A model generated the notes under the pieces. It saw nothing but the letters and a program-made list of their open reading frames with translations. It ran no database searches and was not told the DNA's origin. Shown here one piece after another: positions 36,224 to 43,801 of a stretch of 64,000 nt of DNA. Every line of letters begins with the position of its first letter. Within the stretch, counting starts at the first letter, position 1. The DNA comes from Akkermansia muciniphila (GTDB lineage Bacteria > Verrucomicrobiota > Verrucomicrobiia > Verrucomicrobiales > Akkermansiaceae): assembly GCA_945901795.1 (NCBI GenBank), contig CAMDLP010000001.1:93238-157237 (forward strand). The letters are read 5' to 3'. The position numbers and the translations under genes are program-made.

Positions 36224-37000
36224 ATGAGCCGCCGCCAGTTGATCGCCAACGTGCTCGTCGCCATCGCGCTGGTGGCGTTGGCCGGCTGGTTGTTCACGGC
36301 GGTGTTCGCGATGTTAGGCACGCAGACGGATTGGTCGAAGGCGTGGGAATACCGGGAAACCCTGTGGCGCGGCTGGCTGGTGACCTTGCAGATTTCCTTC
36401 GCGGCCTTGTTGGGGAGCATCTTCTTCGGGCTGCTCTTCATGCTCGGCCAGCGCTCGCCGCTGGTGGTCGTGCGCTGGACATGCCGGGCGTTTCTGGAAT
36501 TCGTGCGCGACACGCCCCTGCTGGTGCATTTGTTGTTCGGTTATTTCGTGATCTTCGCGCCATTGATTTCGCGGCCGCTCGGCGAGCAGGGATTCGATGA
36601 CAAGTTGATCATCGGCGTGCTTCTTCTATCCGTTTTCGAGGGCGCCTACCTCGGCGAAATCCTGCGCGGCGGCGTCGAGAGCATCCCGCGGACGCAGTGG
36701 GAAAGCGCGCGGGCGGTGGGGTTCAGTCCGTTCCAGGTCTATCGCTATGTGATCTTCCCGCAGGCCTTGCGCCGCGTGCTGCCGGCGATGGCCGGCTTGT
36801 TCGTCTCGCTGATCAAGGATTCGTCGCTGCTCAACGTGATCGGCGTGGCGGAGTATTTTTATAACACCAAGAATTTCATCTCCCGTTCCTACGCCGGGCT
36901 GGAGGGCTACGTGCCGCTGGCGCTGGGCTATCTGATCCTCACGCTGCCGGTCGCGTGGCTGTCGCACTGGTTGGAAAAACGCTTCCGTCATGAAACTTGA
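36224..37000 (+). CDS. Polar amino-acid ABC transporter, permease
   Basis: HisM/GlnP-type permease of 258 aa with about five to six membrane helices. The first segment (8-35) is an extra N-terminal helix. The family start FLEFVRDTPLLVHL and the EAA loop that contacts the ATPase (ESARAVGFSPFQVYRYVIFPQALRR, in part) are intact. It begins immediately after the binding-protein stop (TAA|ATG) and overlaps the ATPase gene by 11 bases. Confidence 0.9.
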   Translation: MSRRQLIANVLVAIALVALAGWLFTAVFAMLGTQTDWSKAWEYRETLWRGWLVTLQISFAALLGSIFFGLLFMLGQRSPLVVVRWTCRAFLEFVRDTPLLVHLLFGYFVIFAPLISRPLGEQGFDDKLIIGVLLLSVFEGAYLGEILRGGVESIPRTQWESARAVGFSPFQVYRYVIFPQALRRVLPAMAGLFVSLIKDSSLLNVIGVAEYFYNTKNFISRSYAGLEGYVPLALGYLILTLPVAWLSHWLEKRFRHET

Positions 37001-37721
37001 AGTCACCGGCCTGACGAAATGTTACGGCAAGACCCGCGCGCTCGACGGGCTTTCGCTGGCCGTGGAATCGTCCCGCGTGCTGGTCCTCATCGGCCCGTCC
37101 GGCGGCGGGAAAAGCACGCTGTTGCGCGTGCTCGGCGGGCTGGAAATCCCCGATGCGGGCACGGTGGAAATCAACGACACCCCGCTTCTGTCAGATGCCT
37201 CGGCGCTCCAGGCGTATCGCCGAAAAAACGGGTTTCTCTTCCAGCAGTTCAACCTGTTTCCCCATCTCACCGCCCGCCGGAACATCGCGCTGCCGTTGGA
37301 GAAAGTGCACGGCCACTCGCCCGCCGAAGCGCATGAAATGGCGGAACAGGCGCTCGCCCGATTCAGCCTGCTCGACCACGCCGAAAAGCTGCCCGCGCAA
37401 CTGTCCGGCGGCCAGCAGCAGCGCGTCGGCATCGCCCGCGCCGTCGCGCGTCAGCCGGAAATTCTGTTTCTCGACGAACCCACCTCCGCACTCGATCCCG
37501 AGATGACCGCCGAGGTGCTGGAACTCATCCAGGAACTCGCGGAAGCCGGCCAGGACATCATTCTCAGCACCCACGAAATGGGGTTCGCCCGCGCCGTGGC
37601 GGATCAGGTCGCCTTCGTCGCCGCAGGGAAAATCGAGGAAGTCTCGCCGCCGGCCAGATTGTTCGGCACGCCGCAATCCGCGCTTTGCCAGCGCTTCCTG
37701 TCGCGGGTGATGCGGTATTGA
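36990..37721 (+). CDS. Polar amino-acid ABC transporter, ATPase
   Basis: GlnQ-type ATPase of 243 aa. Walker A GPSGGGKST (about 34-42), Q-loop FQQFNLFPHLTA, signature LSGGQQQR, Walker B ILFLDEPTSALDPE and the H-loop STHEMGFA are all intact. It powers the transporter formed with the two preceding genes. An unusually short interdomain loop or other anomaly is not seen. Confidence 0.93.
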   Translation: MKLEVTGLTKCYGKTRALDGLSLAVESSRVLVLIGPSGGGKSTLLRVLGGLEIPDAGTVEINDTPLLSDASALQAYRRKNGFLFQQFNLFPHLTARRNIALPLEKVHGHSPAEAHEMAEQALARFSLLDHAEKLPAQLSGGQQQRVGIARAVARQPEILFLDEPTSALDPEMTAEVLELIQELAEAGQDIILSTHEMGFARAVADQVAFVAAGKIEEVSPPARLFGTPQSALCQRFLSRVMRY

Positions 37722-37796
37722 GGCGCGGCAAATATATTAAGCAATCTTTACAATATCCGCTTGCAGGTCCGGAAATTTGGAGTATCAAAAATCTCG

Positions 37797-37973
37797 ATGA
37801 AAATAACTCTCTTAATCACCGTGGCCGCTGCGGCCGTGCTTCTCAGTTCGTGCAATACGATGATCGGCCTCGGCCGTGACATGCGGATGGGCGGCGAGGG
37901 CCTCGAAAAAACCGCGAACAAGGCCACAGGCGGCTCCTCCGGTGGCGACACCTCGGGCGCTCCGGTTTACTGA
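37797..37973 (+). CDS. Entericidin-family small lipoprotein
   Basis: Lipoprotein of 58 aa. The signal peptide (MKITLLITVAAAAVLL) ends at lipobox LSSC (Cys19). The mature part CNTMIGLGRDMRMGGEGLEK matches the entericidin A/B signature (CNT..G.G.D...GG..L/I). In E. coli entericidins A and B form an antidote/toxin pair under osmotic or starvation control; here only one copy is present, with no paired gene. ATG 37797 is used. A strong terminator follows directly. Confidence 0.82.
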   Translation: MKITLLITVAAAAVLLSSCNTMIGLGRDMRMGGEGLEKTANKATGGSSGGDTSGAPVY

Positions 37974-37984
37974 ACCACTTCAAC

Positions 37985-38026
37985 AAAACGGCGTCCTCTC
38001 GCAATTCGCGGGAGGACGCCGTTTTT
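37985..38026. terminator. Strong bidirectional intrinsic terminator
   Basis: A 14-bp perfect stem (AAAACGGCGTCCTC, pairing with 38012-38025) and a 13-base loop, with T-runs on both strands. It ends the entericidin transcript (plus) and the convergent membrane-protein transcript (minus, 38041-38646). Confidence 0.92.
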
Positions 38027-38040
38027 GCGTTGAGAGGAAA

Positions 38041-38646
38041 TCAATACCCGCGCCAGAAGGCGAAAGCGCAGACGAGCGTCGCGATCCCGTAGCCGAGGCC
38101 GGCGAGTGAAAGCAGCGTCCAGCGCTTTTGATCCGCAGTCACCCATGCCACTGCGTCGCGGAAAAGGTAGGGCATCCCGACAAAGAACAGGGAGGCGGTC
38201 AGCATGGCGTAGGCGAAAATCGGCACCAGCAGGCGGGATTGCGGATCTTTCAAAAACGCCGCTCCGAGCAGAGGCCCGGCGGCCATCAGTCCGAGCAGGC
38301 CGAGCGCGCGAACGGCGAGGAAATCCCGCACGCTGATGCAGACGAGCACCAGCGAAACGGGGACCAGAATTTGCAGCAGCCCCTTGGCACTGTTGAACTC
38401 GCCCAAGTCCATCGCCAACGCGCTGAGCTTGCCGAGGCCGGTCGGTGCGATGAGCAGCCAGAACCAGGCGAGGCCAATTCCCAACAGAATTTGTCCGATG
38501 TTTTGGTTGCGCGGGAATTTCTTCAGGAAATCCTGCACCGCCGCCGGTTTCGCCAGCATCAGCGCGTGAACGCCGATCAGCCAGACGGCCAGCAGCAGCC
38601 CGGTGGTGAAAAGCGATAGAAGTTGGTAAGGGTGCATCGGATCCAT
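38041..38646 (-). CDS. Integral membrane protein, unknown function
   Basis: Protein of 201 aa with about six membrane helices and short loops; helix-breaking motifs are few. It begins with HPYQLLSLFTTGLLLAVW. I recognise no family. ATG 38646 or ATG 38637 may start it. It is monocistronic and ends at the shared bidirectional terminator. Confidence 0.7.
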   Translation of the reverse strand: MDPMHPYQLLSLFTTGLLLAVWLIGVHALMLAKPAAVQDFLKKFPRNQNIGQILLGIGLAWFWLLIAPTGLGKLSALAMDLGEFNSAKGLLQILVPVSLVLVCISVRDFLAVRALGLLGLMAAGPLLGAAFLKDPQSRLLVPIFAYAMLTASLFFVGMPYLFRDAVAWVTADQKRWTLLSLAGLGYGIATLVCAFAFWRGY

Positions 38647-38766
38647 GCGGCCACCGGACTAGGGCGGGGGCGCGGAACATTCAAGCGCCATCTCTCCGGC
38701 GCGGATTCATGAAATTCTCACGCGATCCGCATCACCCGTTCACAAAGCGCCGCTTGGATCCACTGC

Positions 38767-39531
38767 ATGCACCTTCGCCAACTCATCCAGCCTGACGCCG
38801 ATTGGCTGGACGCGCCCTCGCCGCGGCGGGTCGCGAGAGTCGCGCTGACCGCCTGCGCGGGCTTGGCGATTTACGGATTCACCGTCGGCTTCTGGCGCGA
38901 TCCGCTGATGGGCGGCTACGTGGCGGTGAAACTCCCGCTGCTCATCGCGCTCACCCTCGGCTGCAATGGATTGCTCAACGGCCTTCTCGGCTTGCTTCTC
39001 GGCACCGGTCTCGGCTTCCGCCAATCACTGCTCGCCTTGCTCACCTCGTTCGCGCTGGCCGCGTTGATCCTCGGCTCGCTCGCGCCGGTCACGTTTTTCC
39101 TCGCCTGGAACGCCCCGCCGCCGGACTCGCCGGGGGCGAAAAACGCGCACGCCGCCTACCTCGTCGCACACACCGCGCTCATCGGATTCGCCGGCATCAC
39201 CGCCAATCTCCACCTCCACCGCCTGCTCGCGGTCAAAGCCCCCACCCCGGCCGCCGCCACCGCCACCTTGCTCGCTTGGCTCGGTGGCAATGGATTTCTC
39301 GGCGCGCAGTTCTCGTGGATTCTGCGGCCGTTTTTCGGCACCCCGACGATCAAAGTCGAATTCCTCCGGGAGAATCCGCTGCACGGAAATTTCTACGACA
39401 CCGTCTGGAAAGCCATCGACAAAACCAGCGGCGGCCACGGCCTGCCCGCGCTCTGCGTCATCCTCGTTTTCTTGCTCACCCCGATTCTCCACGCCATCCA
39501 CAAGAACCACCAAACCACCCCACGACCATGA
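38767..39531 (+). CDS. Integral membrane protein, unknown function (first of pair)
   Basis: Protein of 254 aa with about six to seven helices. Notable are GGYVAVKLPLLIALTLGCNGLL, NAHAAYLVAHTALIGFAG and the large soluble loop FFGTPTIKVEFLRENPLHGNFY before the last helix. Layout and the sequence PFFGTP.....F are reminiscent of YIP1-like or actinobacterial uncharacterised membrane proteins, but I cannot name a family. The stop overlaps the next start (ATGA), so the pair is translationally coupled. Confidence 0.7.
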   Translation: MHLRQLIQPDADWLDAPSPRRVARVALTACAGLAIYGFTVGFWRDPLMGGYVAVKLPLLIALTLGCNGLLNGLLGLLLGTGLGFRQSLLALLTSFALAALILGSLAPVTFFLAWNAPPPDSPGAKNAHAAYLVAHTALIGFAGITANLHLHRLLAVKAPTPAAATATLLAWLGGNGFLGAQFSWILRPFFGTPTIKVEFLRENPLHGNFYDTVWKAIDKTSGGHGLPALCVILVFLLTPILHAIHKNHQTTPRP

Positions 39532-40316
39532 ACCTGCACGAAATTCCCAACACCGCCCAACCACCGCCGCTCGAAGCCCCGCTCCCGGAAAAACTCGACC
39601 TCAAGAGCCTCTTCGAAGCCCTGCTCCGCCGCCCCCACGCCCTCGTCGCCCGCCTCGCCGAGCCAAACCACGGCGCGACCGGGCGCTTCGCGATCATGGC
39701 CGTCGTCTCGATCCTGCTCTTCGGCTTCGTCCTCGGCTGTTTCGCGAAACACGAACAACTGTGGGCCGCGCCCGCGAAAATCACCGCCGGGCTGATCTTT
39801 TCCGGCCTGATTTGTTTTCCGAGCCTCTACATCTTCGCCACCCTCGCCGGCGCGCGGGTCAGCATTTCCCAACTCGCCGCCTGCCTCGCCGGGGCGCTCG
39901 CGCTGGCCGGGTTGCTGCTGCTCGGCTTCGCGCCCGCAGTCTGGATCTTCGCGGAATCCACCGACTCGCTCGGCTTCATGGGCACGCTCGCCATCGGCTC
40001 GTGGGTCATCGCCGTGTTCTTCGCGCTGCGGTTTTTGAAATCCGTCATCTTCGCCACCGGTGGCACCCAGAAAGGCCCGCTCGCCATCTGGAGCATCGTC
40101 TTCCTACTCGTCACCTTGCAAATGAGCACCTCGCTCCGCCCCATCCTCGGCCGCTCCGAAGTCCGGCTCACTCAGGAGAAGAAGTTCTTCCTCCAACACT
40201 GGGGCGACACCTTCGGCAGCTCGCTCAAGCCGCAAACCGCCGCCAAACCCGCCCCGGAAAAACCCGCCGATCCCACCTCCACCTCCAGTGGCCGCAATCC
40301 CTACATCGAAAACTAA
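39528..40316 (+). CDS. Integral membrane protein, unknown function (second of pair)
   Basis: Protein of 262 aa. A 50-residue soluble N-terminus (PPPLEAPLPEKLDLKSLFEALL) precedes five to six helices resembling a YIP1-type membrane domain (AKITAGLIFSGLICFPSLYIF, GSWVIAVFFALRFLKSV), then a soluble tail with the motif RPILGRSEVRLTQEKKFF and a Pro/Ala-rich end. ATG 39528 overlaps the first gene's stop. It is followed 6 bases later by a Pro-rich micro-ORF. No function can be assigned. Confidence 0.7.
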   Translation: MNLHEIPNTAQPPPLEAPLPEKLDLKSLFEALLRRPHALVARLAEPNHGATGRFAIMAVVSILLFGFVLGCFAKHEQLWAAPAKITAGLIFSGLICFPSLYIFATLAGARVSISQLAACLAGALALAGLLLLGFAPAVWIFAESTDSLGFMGTLAIGSWVIAVFFALRFLKSVIFATGGTQKGPLAIWSIVFLLVTLQMSTSLRPILGRSEVRLTQEKKFFLQHWGDTFGSSLKPQTAAKPAPEKPADPTSTSSGRNPYIEN

Positions 40317-40322
40317 ACCGCT

Positions 40323-40421
40323 ATGGACACCCACCCCAACCCCACCCCGGCTCCCCCGCCGCCACCCGCGCCACCCCCCGCCGACCCGGACCTCCTCGAA
40401 TGGCGGCTCGAACTCCTCTGA
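40323..40421 (+). CDS. Pro-rich micro-ORF (32 aa)
   Basis: ATG 40323 to TGA 40421 encodes a peptide that is half proline (THPNPTPAPPPPPAPPPAD) with an acidic-amphipathic end (LLEWRLELL). It starts 6 bases after the previous stop in the same transcript direction. It could be a genuine small protein of the membrane operon or the stub of a truncated gene, since decayed sequence follows. Not a known family. Confidence 0.4.
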   Translation: MDTHPNPTPAPPPPPAPPPADPDLLEWRLELL

Positions 40422-40560
40422 AACCCCAGCTTGAATCCCACGCCCTGGGCAACGGGTCCCGCGACTTCCTCAAGGTGAGTGATCAATCATCGGTGATGGT
40501 AACCGATGCTTTGAAGAACGAACAGCTACGAAAACCGCCGCCACTTTCACCGCCCGCATC

Positions 40561-40749
40561 GTGCGCGATGGGGAATGGTTCATCGCTTTCTCGCCGGAAT
40601 TCCCGGAGGGCAACGGCCAAGGGCTCACCGAGGAGGAGGCGTTGGAATCGCTCCGCGAGTCGATCCTGTTGCTGCTGGAGGACCGCCGCAAGGACGCCCG
40701 CGCCCGCCTTGGCAGCGGCGAGAAATTGATTCCCCTCGCTCCTTCATGA
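40561..40749 (+). CDS. HicB-like antitoxin, N-terminus probably degraded
   Basis: At least 62 aa matching the HicB fold: IVRDGEWFIAFSPEFPEGNG, then GLTEEEALESLRESILLLLEDRR. The reading frame is open back to 40483 and includes TATKTAATFTARI, which looks like the true beta-strand start, but it contains no ATG/GTG/TTG before GTG 40561. So the original start codon seems lost and any product is shortened. It overlaps the broken hicA (ATGA). Confidence 0.7.
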   Translation: MRDGEWFIAFSPEFPEGNGQGLTEEEALESLRESILLLLEDRRKDARARLGSGEKLIPLAPS

Positions 40750-40931
40750 AGCGCCGGGAACTGATCCGCCCCCTCGAAGCCAACGGTTGACCGCTCAAGC
40801 GCGAAGGCGGCTCCCATTCGATCTAATGAAATCACGCCACCGGTCGCCGCGAACCCGTCCCGCGCCACGCTGAAATCCCCGACCTGCTGGCCAGGAAAAT
40901 CTGCCGCGCGCTGGAAATCCCAGAGCCATGA
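40746..40931 (+). pseudogene. hicA toxin pseudogene (three in-frame stops)
   Basis: Reading from ATG 40746 gives MKRRELIRPLEANG, stop, PLKREGGSHSI, stop, stop, NHATGRREPVPRHAEIPD, then LLARKICRALEIPEP and a normal TGA at 40931. This is a HicA mRNA interferase: the GG-S-H segment carries the catalytic His. Stops are TGA 40788-40790 (where Cys is usual), TAA 40824-40826 (Tyr) and TGA 40827-40829. The toxin cannot be made. Confidence 0.85.
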
Positions 40932-41603
40932 AAAAGCCGGGCAAAACTTCCGGCGGCCAGTAAGGCATCGGGATTTTGACTTCCTATCGCGACTGAGTCG
41001 GCACTGGCTGCACCCGCGTTTCAAAATCCCCCACGCGCGACTGAGGGCGATCCACACGGGAATCCCGTTTCCGAGAGTCGCCAGAATTGACTCGTTTTTC
41101 GCTCCATTCGCACCCCTTATTTTTCTCACAGAAATCTCGATTTTTCTCCGGAAAAACCTTAATTCCATATAGGAATTTCATACAATTCCAGCACTCGTCC
41201 GCCGCTGCAAACCACCTCGGATTTGGGCGGCGGAAGAACCCGAAATTCCCTATGAAAATATTCGTCTGCCCCAAGGATTGGGCCTTCGCCAAAGAGCGCT
41301 TCACTCCGGATCACATGGTGTCGCTTCAGAATCCCGGCGCGGATGTTTCCGAGCTCCGGCCGCCGTGGGTGACTGCGGAAAACCACTACGTCTCCTTCTT
41401 CTACGACTCGGATCTTCTGGGAGATGAAGGATTCCAGCTTGGAATCCAAACTCGTGCCCAACTCCATCATCATCGGCCGCGCGGGCACCCTGCGGAAGCC
41501 GCTCACCGAGTGGAACCGCAAGGTGCCCTGGCGGCGGACGTTTCGATGAAGCCTAAAATCATCGCCCCCCTTGACCGAGTCGAATAGCGGCCCACCTTCG
41601 GCC
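40932..41603 (+). pseudogene. Region of gene scraps without an intact gene
   Basis: No complete gene is visible in these 672 bases. An AT-rich stretch (41085-41200) precedes ATG 41252, which opens a natural-looking N-terminus (MKIFVCPKDWAFAKERF, then VSFFYDSDLLGDE) that loses sense after about 56 codons. A different frame then reads naturally from ATG 41424 (MKDSSLESKLVPNSIIIGR to TGA 41549). Both look like pieces of former genes joined by deletion. I could not identify either parent. Confidence 0.4.
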
Positions 41604-42299
41604 ATGTCACGAACGATATTAATGATCGGCGGAAACTCGGGGATCGGACTGGCGACGGCGCGCTTGTTGATAGCGCAGGGAAACTCACTCATCGCCGCCG
41701 CCCGCAGCGCCGGGCCGCTAGCGGAACTGGGCATCCCCGTGCTGCCCTTCGACGCGCTCAACCCCGGCCCGCTTGAATTGCCGCCGGTGCTGGATGGCTT
41801 CGTTTATTTTCCCGGCAGCATCACGCTCAAACCATTCCACCGACTCACCGCCGAGGATTTCCTCAACGACTATCAGATCAACTGCCTGGGTGCCGTCGCC
41901 GCGCTTCAGGGCGCGCTGCCCGCCTTGAAAGCCGCGCCCTCTGCCTCGGTGGTGCTTTTTTCCACCGTCGCCGTCGCGCAGGGACTCTCGTTCCACGCCT
42001 CGATCGCCGCCGCCAAGGGCGCGGTCGAGGGACTCACCCGGTCACTCGCCGCGGAGCTTGCGCCGAAGATCCGGGTGAATGCCATCGCCCCATCGCTCAC
42101 TAATACTCCGCTGGCCGGAAACCTGTTAAGTTCCGATGTGAAAATGGAAGCCGCCGCCAAACGCCACCCGCTCCAACAAGTCGGCGATCCCGACGACGTG
42201 GGCCAGCTCGTTTCCTTCCTCCTCTCGGACGCCTCCAAGTTCTTCACCGGCCAGATCCTCCGTCCCGACGGCGGGCTTTCCTCCGTCCGCACTTTTTAA
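41604..42299 (+). CDS. SDR family oxidoreductase
   Basis: Short-chain dehydrogenase of 231 aa. It has the NAD(P) motif GGNSGIGLATA (a variant of GxxxGxG), NYQINCLGAVAALQ, the catalytic Ser in VLFSTVAVAQG, and the C-terminal GQILRPDGGL. The catalytic YxxxK appears as HASIAAAKGA: Lys is kept but Tyr is replaced by Ser or His, as in some atypical SDRs. Sequence starts at ATG 41604. It is 6 bases upstream of the photolyase-related gene, so they are likely co-transcribed; light- or damage-related SDRs next to such photolyases are known. Confidence 0.85.
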   Translation: MSRTILMIGGNSGIGLATARLLIAQGNSLIAAARSAGPLAELGIPVLPFDALNPGPLELPPVLDGFVYFPGSITLKPFHRLTAEDFLNDYQINCLGAVAALQGALPALKAAPSASVVLFSTVAVAQGLSFHASIAAAKGAVEGLTRSLAAELAPKIRVNAIAPSLTNTPLAGNLLSSDVKMEAAAKRHPLQQVGDPDDVGQLVSFLLSDASKFFTGQILRPDGGLSSVRTF

Positions 42300-42305
42300 A
42301 CGCTC

Positions 42306-43760
42306 ATGGAAATCACCCTCATCTTCCCCCATCAGCTTTTTAAAAATCACCCGGCCGTCGCGAGTGGCCGGGAAATCCAGCTGATTGAAGATTCATTGTT
42401 CTTTGGCAACGACCCACACTGGCCCGCGGCGATGCACCAACAGAAGCTCATGCTCCACCGCGCGTCGATGAAGGCCTACGCCGCCGAACTCGAAGCGGCC
42501 GGTCATCATGTGCGTTACGTCGAATCCGCGGAACGGCCCGCACTCCCCGCGCAAACCCGGGAAATCCACCTCGCCGATCCAGCCGACGACGTGTTGATGA
42601 GGCGCGTGAAACGTCTGGCGGGGAGACACGGAGCGAAGCTCGTCGTCCACGCCTCCCCGAATTTCCTCAGCCCGCCGGAATTTCTGGCAGCGCACATCGC
42701 CTCGAAGAAAAAGCCGTTCATGGCGAAGTTCTACGAAGCCCAGCGCAAGCGGATGAATCTGTTGCTAGAGCCCGACGGAAGCCCGCTCGGCGGCAAGTGG
42801 TCGTTCGACACTGAGAACCGCGCGAAGCTGCCCAAGAACCACGTCCCGCCCCCCGAGCCGCACACTCCGGCCAATGCCTTCACCCGCGAGGCCGCCGATT
42901 ACGTCACCCGGAAATTCCCCGACCACCCCGGCTCGCTGAAGCACTTCCGCTGGCCGGTCACCCGAGCCGACGCGGAAACCTGGCTGGACCGGTTCATCGA
43001 CGAGCGCCTCGAAAACTTCGGCCTCTACGAAGACGCGATCTCCACCGAATACGCCACGATCTATCACTCCGCCATCACCCCGGCGCTCAACATCGGCCTG
43101 CTGGATCCGCAGGACGTCATCGACCGCGTGATGGCCAGGTCCGGGAGCGTTCCCCTGAACTCGCTGGAGGGCTTCGTCCGCCAGGTCATCGGCTGGCGCG
43201 AGTTCATGCACGGCATCTATCGGCACCGTGGAACGGATATCCGCAACGGCAATTTCTGGAATTTCGACCGTCCCCTGCCCCGCTCGTTCTACGACGCCAC
43301 CACCGGCATCCCGCCCGTGGACCGCGTGATCCGCCAACTGTTGGAAGACGGCTACTGCCACCACATCGAGCGGCTGATGGTGCTCGGGAATTTCATGCTG
43401 CTCTGTCGCATCCGGCCAGATGACGTCTATCGCTGGTTCATGGAAATGTTCGTGGATTCCTACGACTGGGTGATGGTTCCTAACGTTTACGGCATGTCCC
43501 AGTTCGCCGACGGCGGCACCTTCACCACCAAGCCCTACCTCTCCGGCTCCAATTACATCCTGAAAATGTCAGACGAGCCGAAAGGTCCGTGGTGCCAGAT
43601 CTGGGACGGTCTCTTCTGGAGCTTTATCGGCGACCACTCGCCGTTTTTCCTCAAAAATCCCCGGCTCTCCATGATGGCCAGAAGCTGGGAGAAAATAACC
43701 CCGGAAAAACAGGAAGCCCACCGAAGCGCGGCGGACGGTTTTCTGGCGGGGCTGGGATAG
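42306..43760 (+). CDS. Cryptochrome/photolyase-related protein (DPRP)
   Basis: Protein of 484 aa of the PhrB-like (6-4) photolyase / bacterial cryptochrome group. The N-terminal Rossmann part (LIFPHQLFKNHP) and the FAD-binding C-terminal part (GWREFMHGIYRH, PNVYGMSQFADGGTFTTKP) are clear. Agrobacterium PhrB has a [4Fe-4S] cluster with a CxxC...CPF motif; here the matching region reads KMSDEPKGPWCQIWDGLFW, so those ligands are absent. It may repair UV photoproducts or act as a light sensor. Coupled to the preceding SDR gene. Confidence 0.87.
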   Translation: MEITLIFPHQLFKNHPAVASGREIQLIEDSLFFGNDPHWPAAMHQQKLMLHRASMKAYAAELEAAGHHVRYVESAERPALPAQTREIHLADPADDVLMRRVKRLAGRHGAKLVVHASPNFLSPPEFLAAHIASKKKPFMAKFYEAQRKRMNLLLEPDGSPLGGKWSFDTENRAKLPKNHVPPPEPHTPANAFTREAADYVTRKFPDHPGSLKHFRWPVTRADAETWLDRFIDERLENFGLYEDAISTEYATIYHSAITPALNIGLLDPQDVIDRVMARSGSVPLNSLEGFVRQVIGWREFMHGIYRHRGTDIRNGNFWNFDRPLPRSFYDATTGIPPVDRVIRQLLEDGYCHHIERLMVLGNFMLLCRIRPDDVYRWFMEMFVDSYDWVMVPNVYGMSQFADGGTFTTKPYLSGSNYILKMSDEPKGPWCQIWDGLFWSFIGDHSPFFLKNPRLSMMARSWEKITPEKQEAHRSAADGFLAGLG

Positions 43761-43801
43761 TTACGGAGGCCGTATCGGGCGGAATAAATTCCGCGCTCCA
43801 G

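Noticed and set aside
38802..39527. Upstream extension of the second membrane protein in the 38.8-40.3 kb pair.
   Set aside because: That part is the shifted frame of the first membrane gene; the ATGA overlap at 39528 marks the real start.
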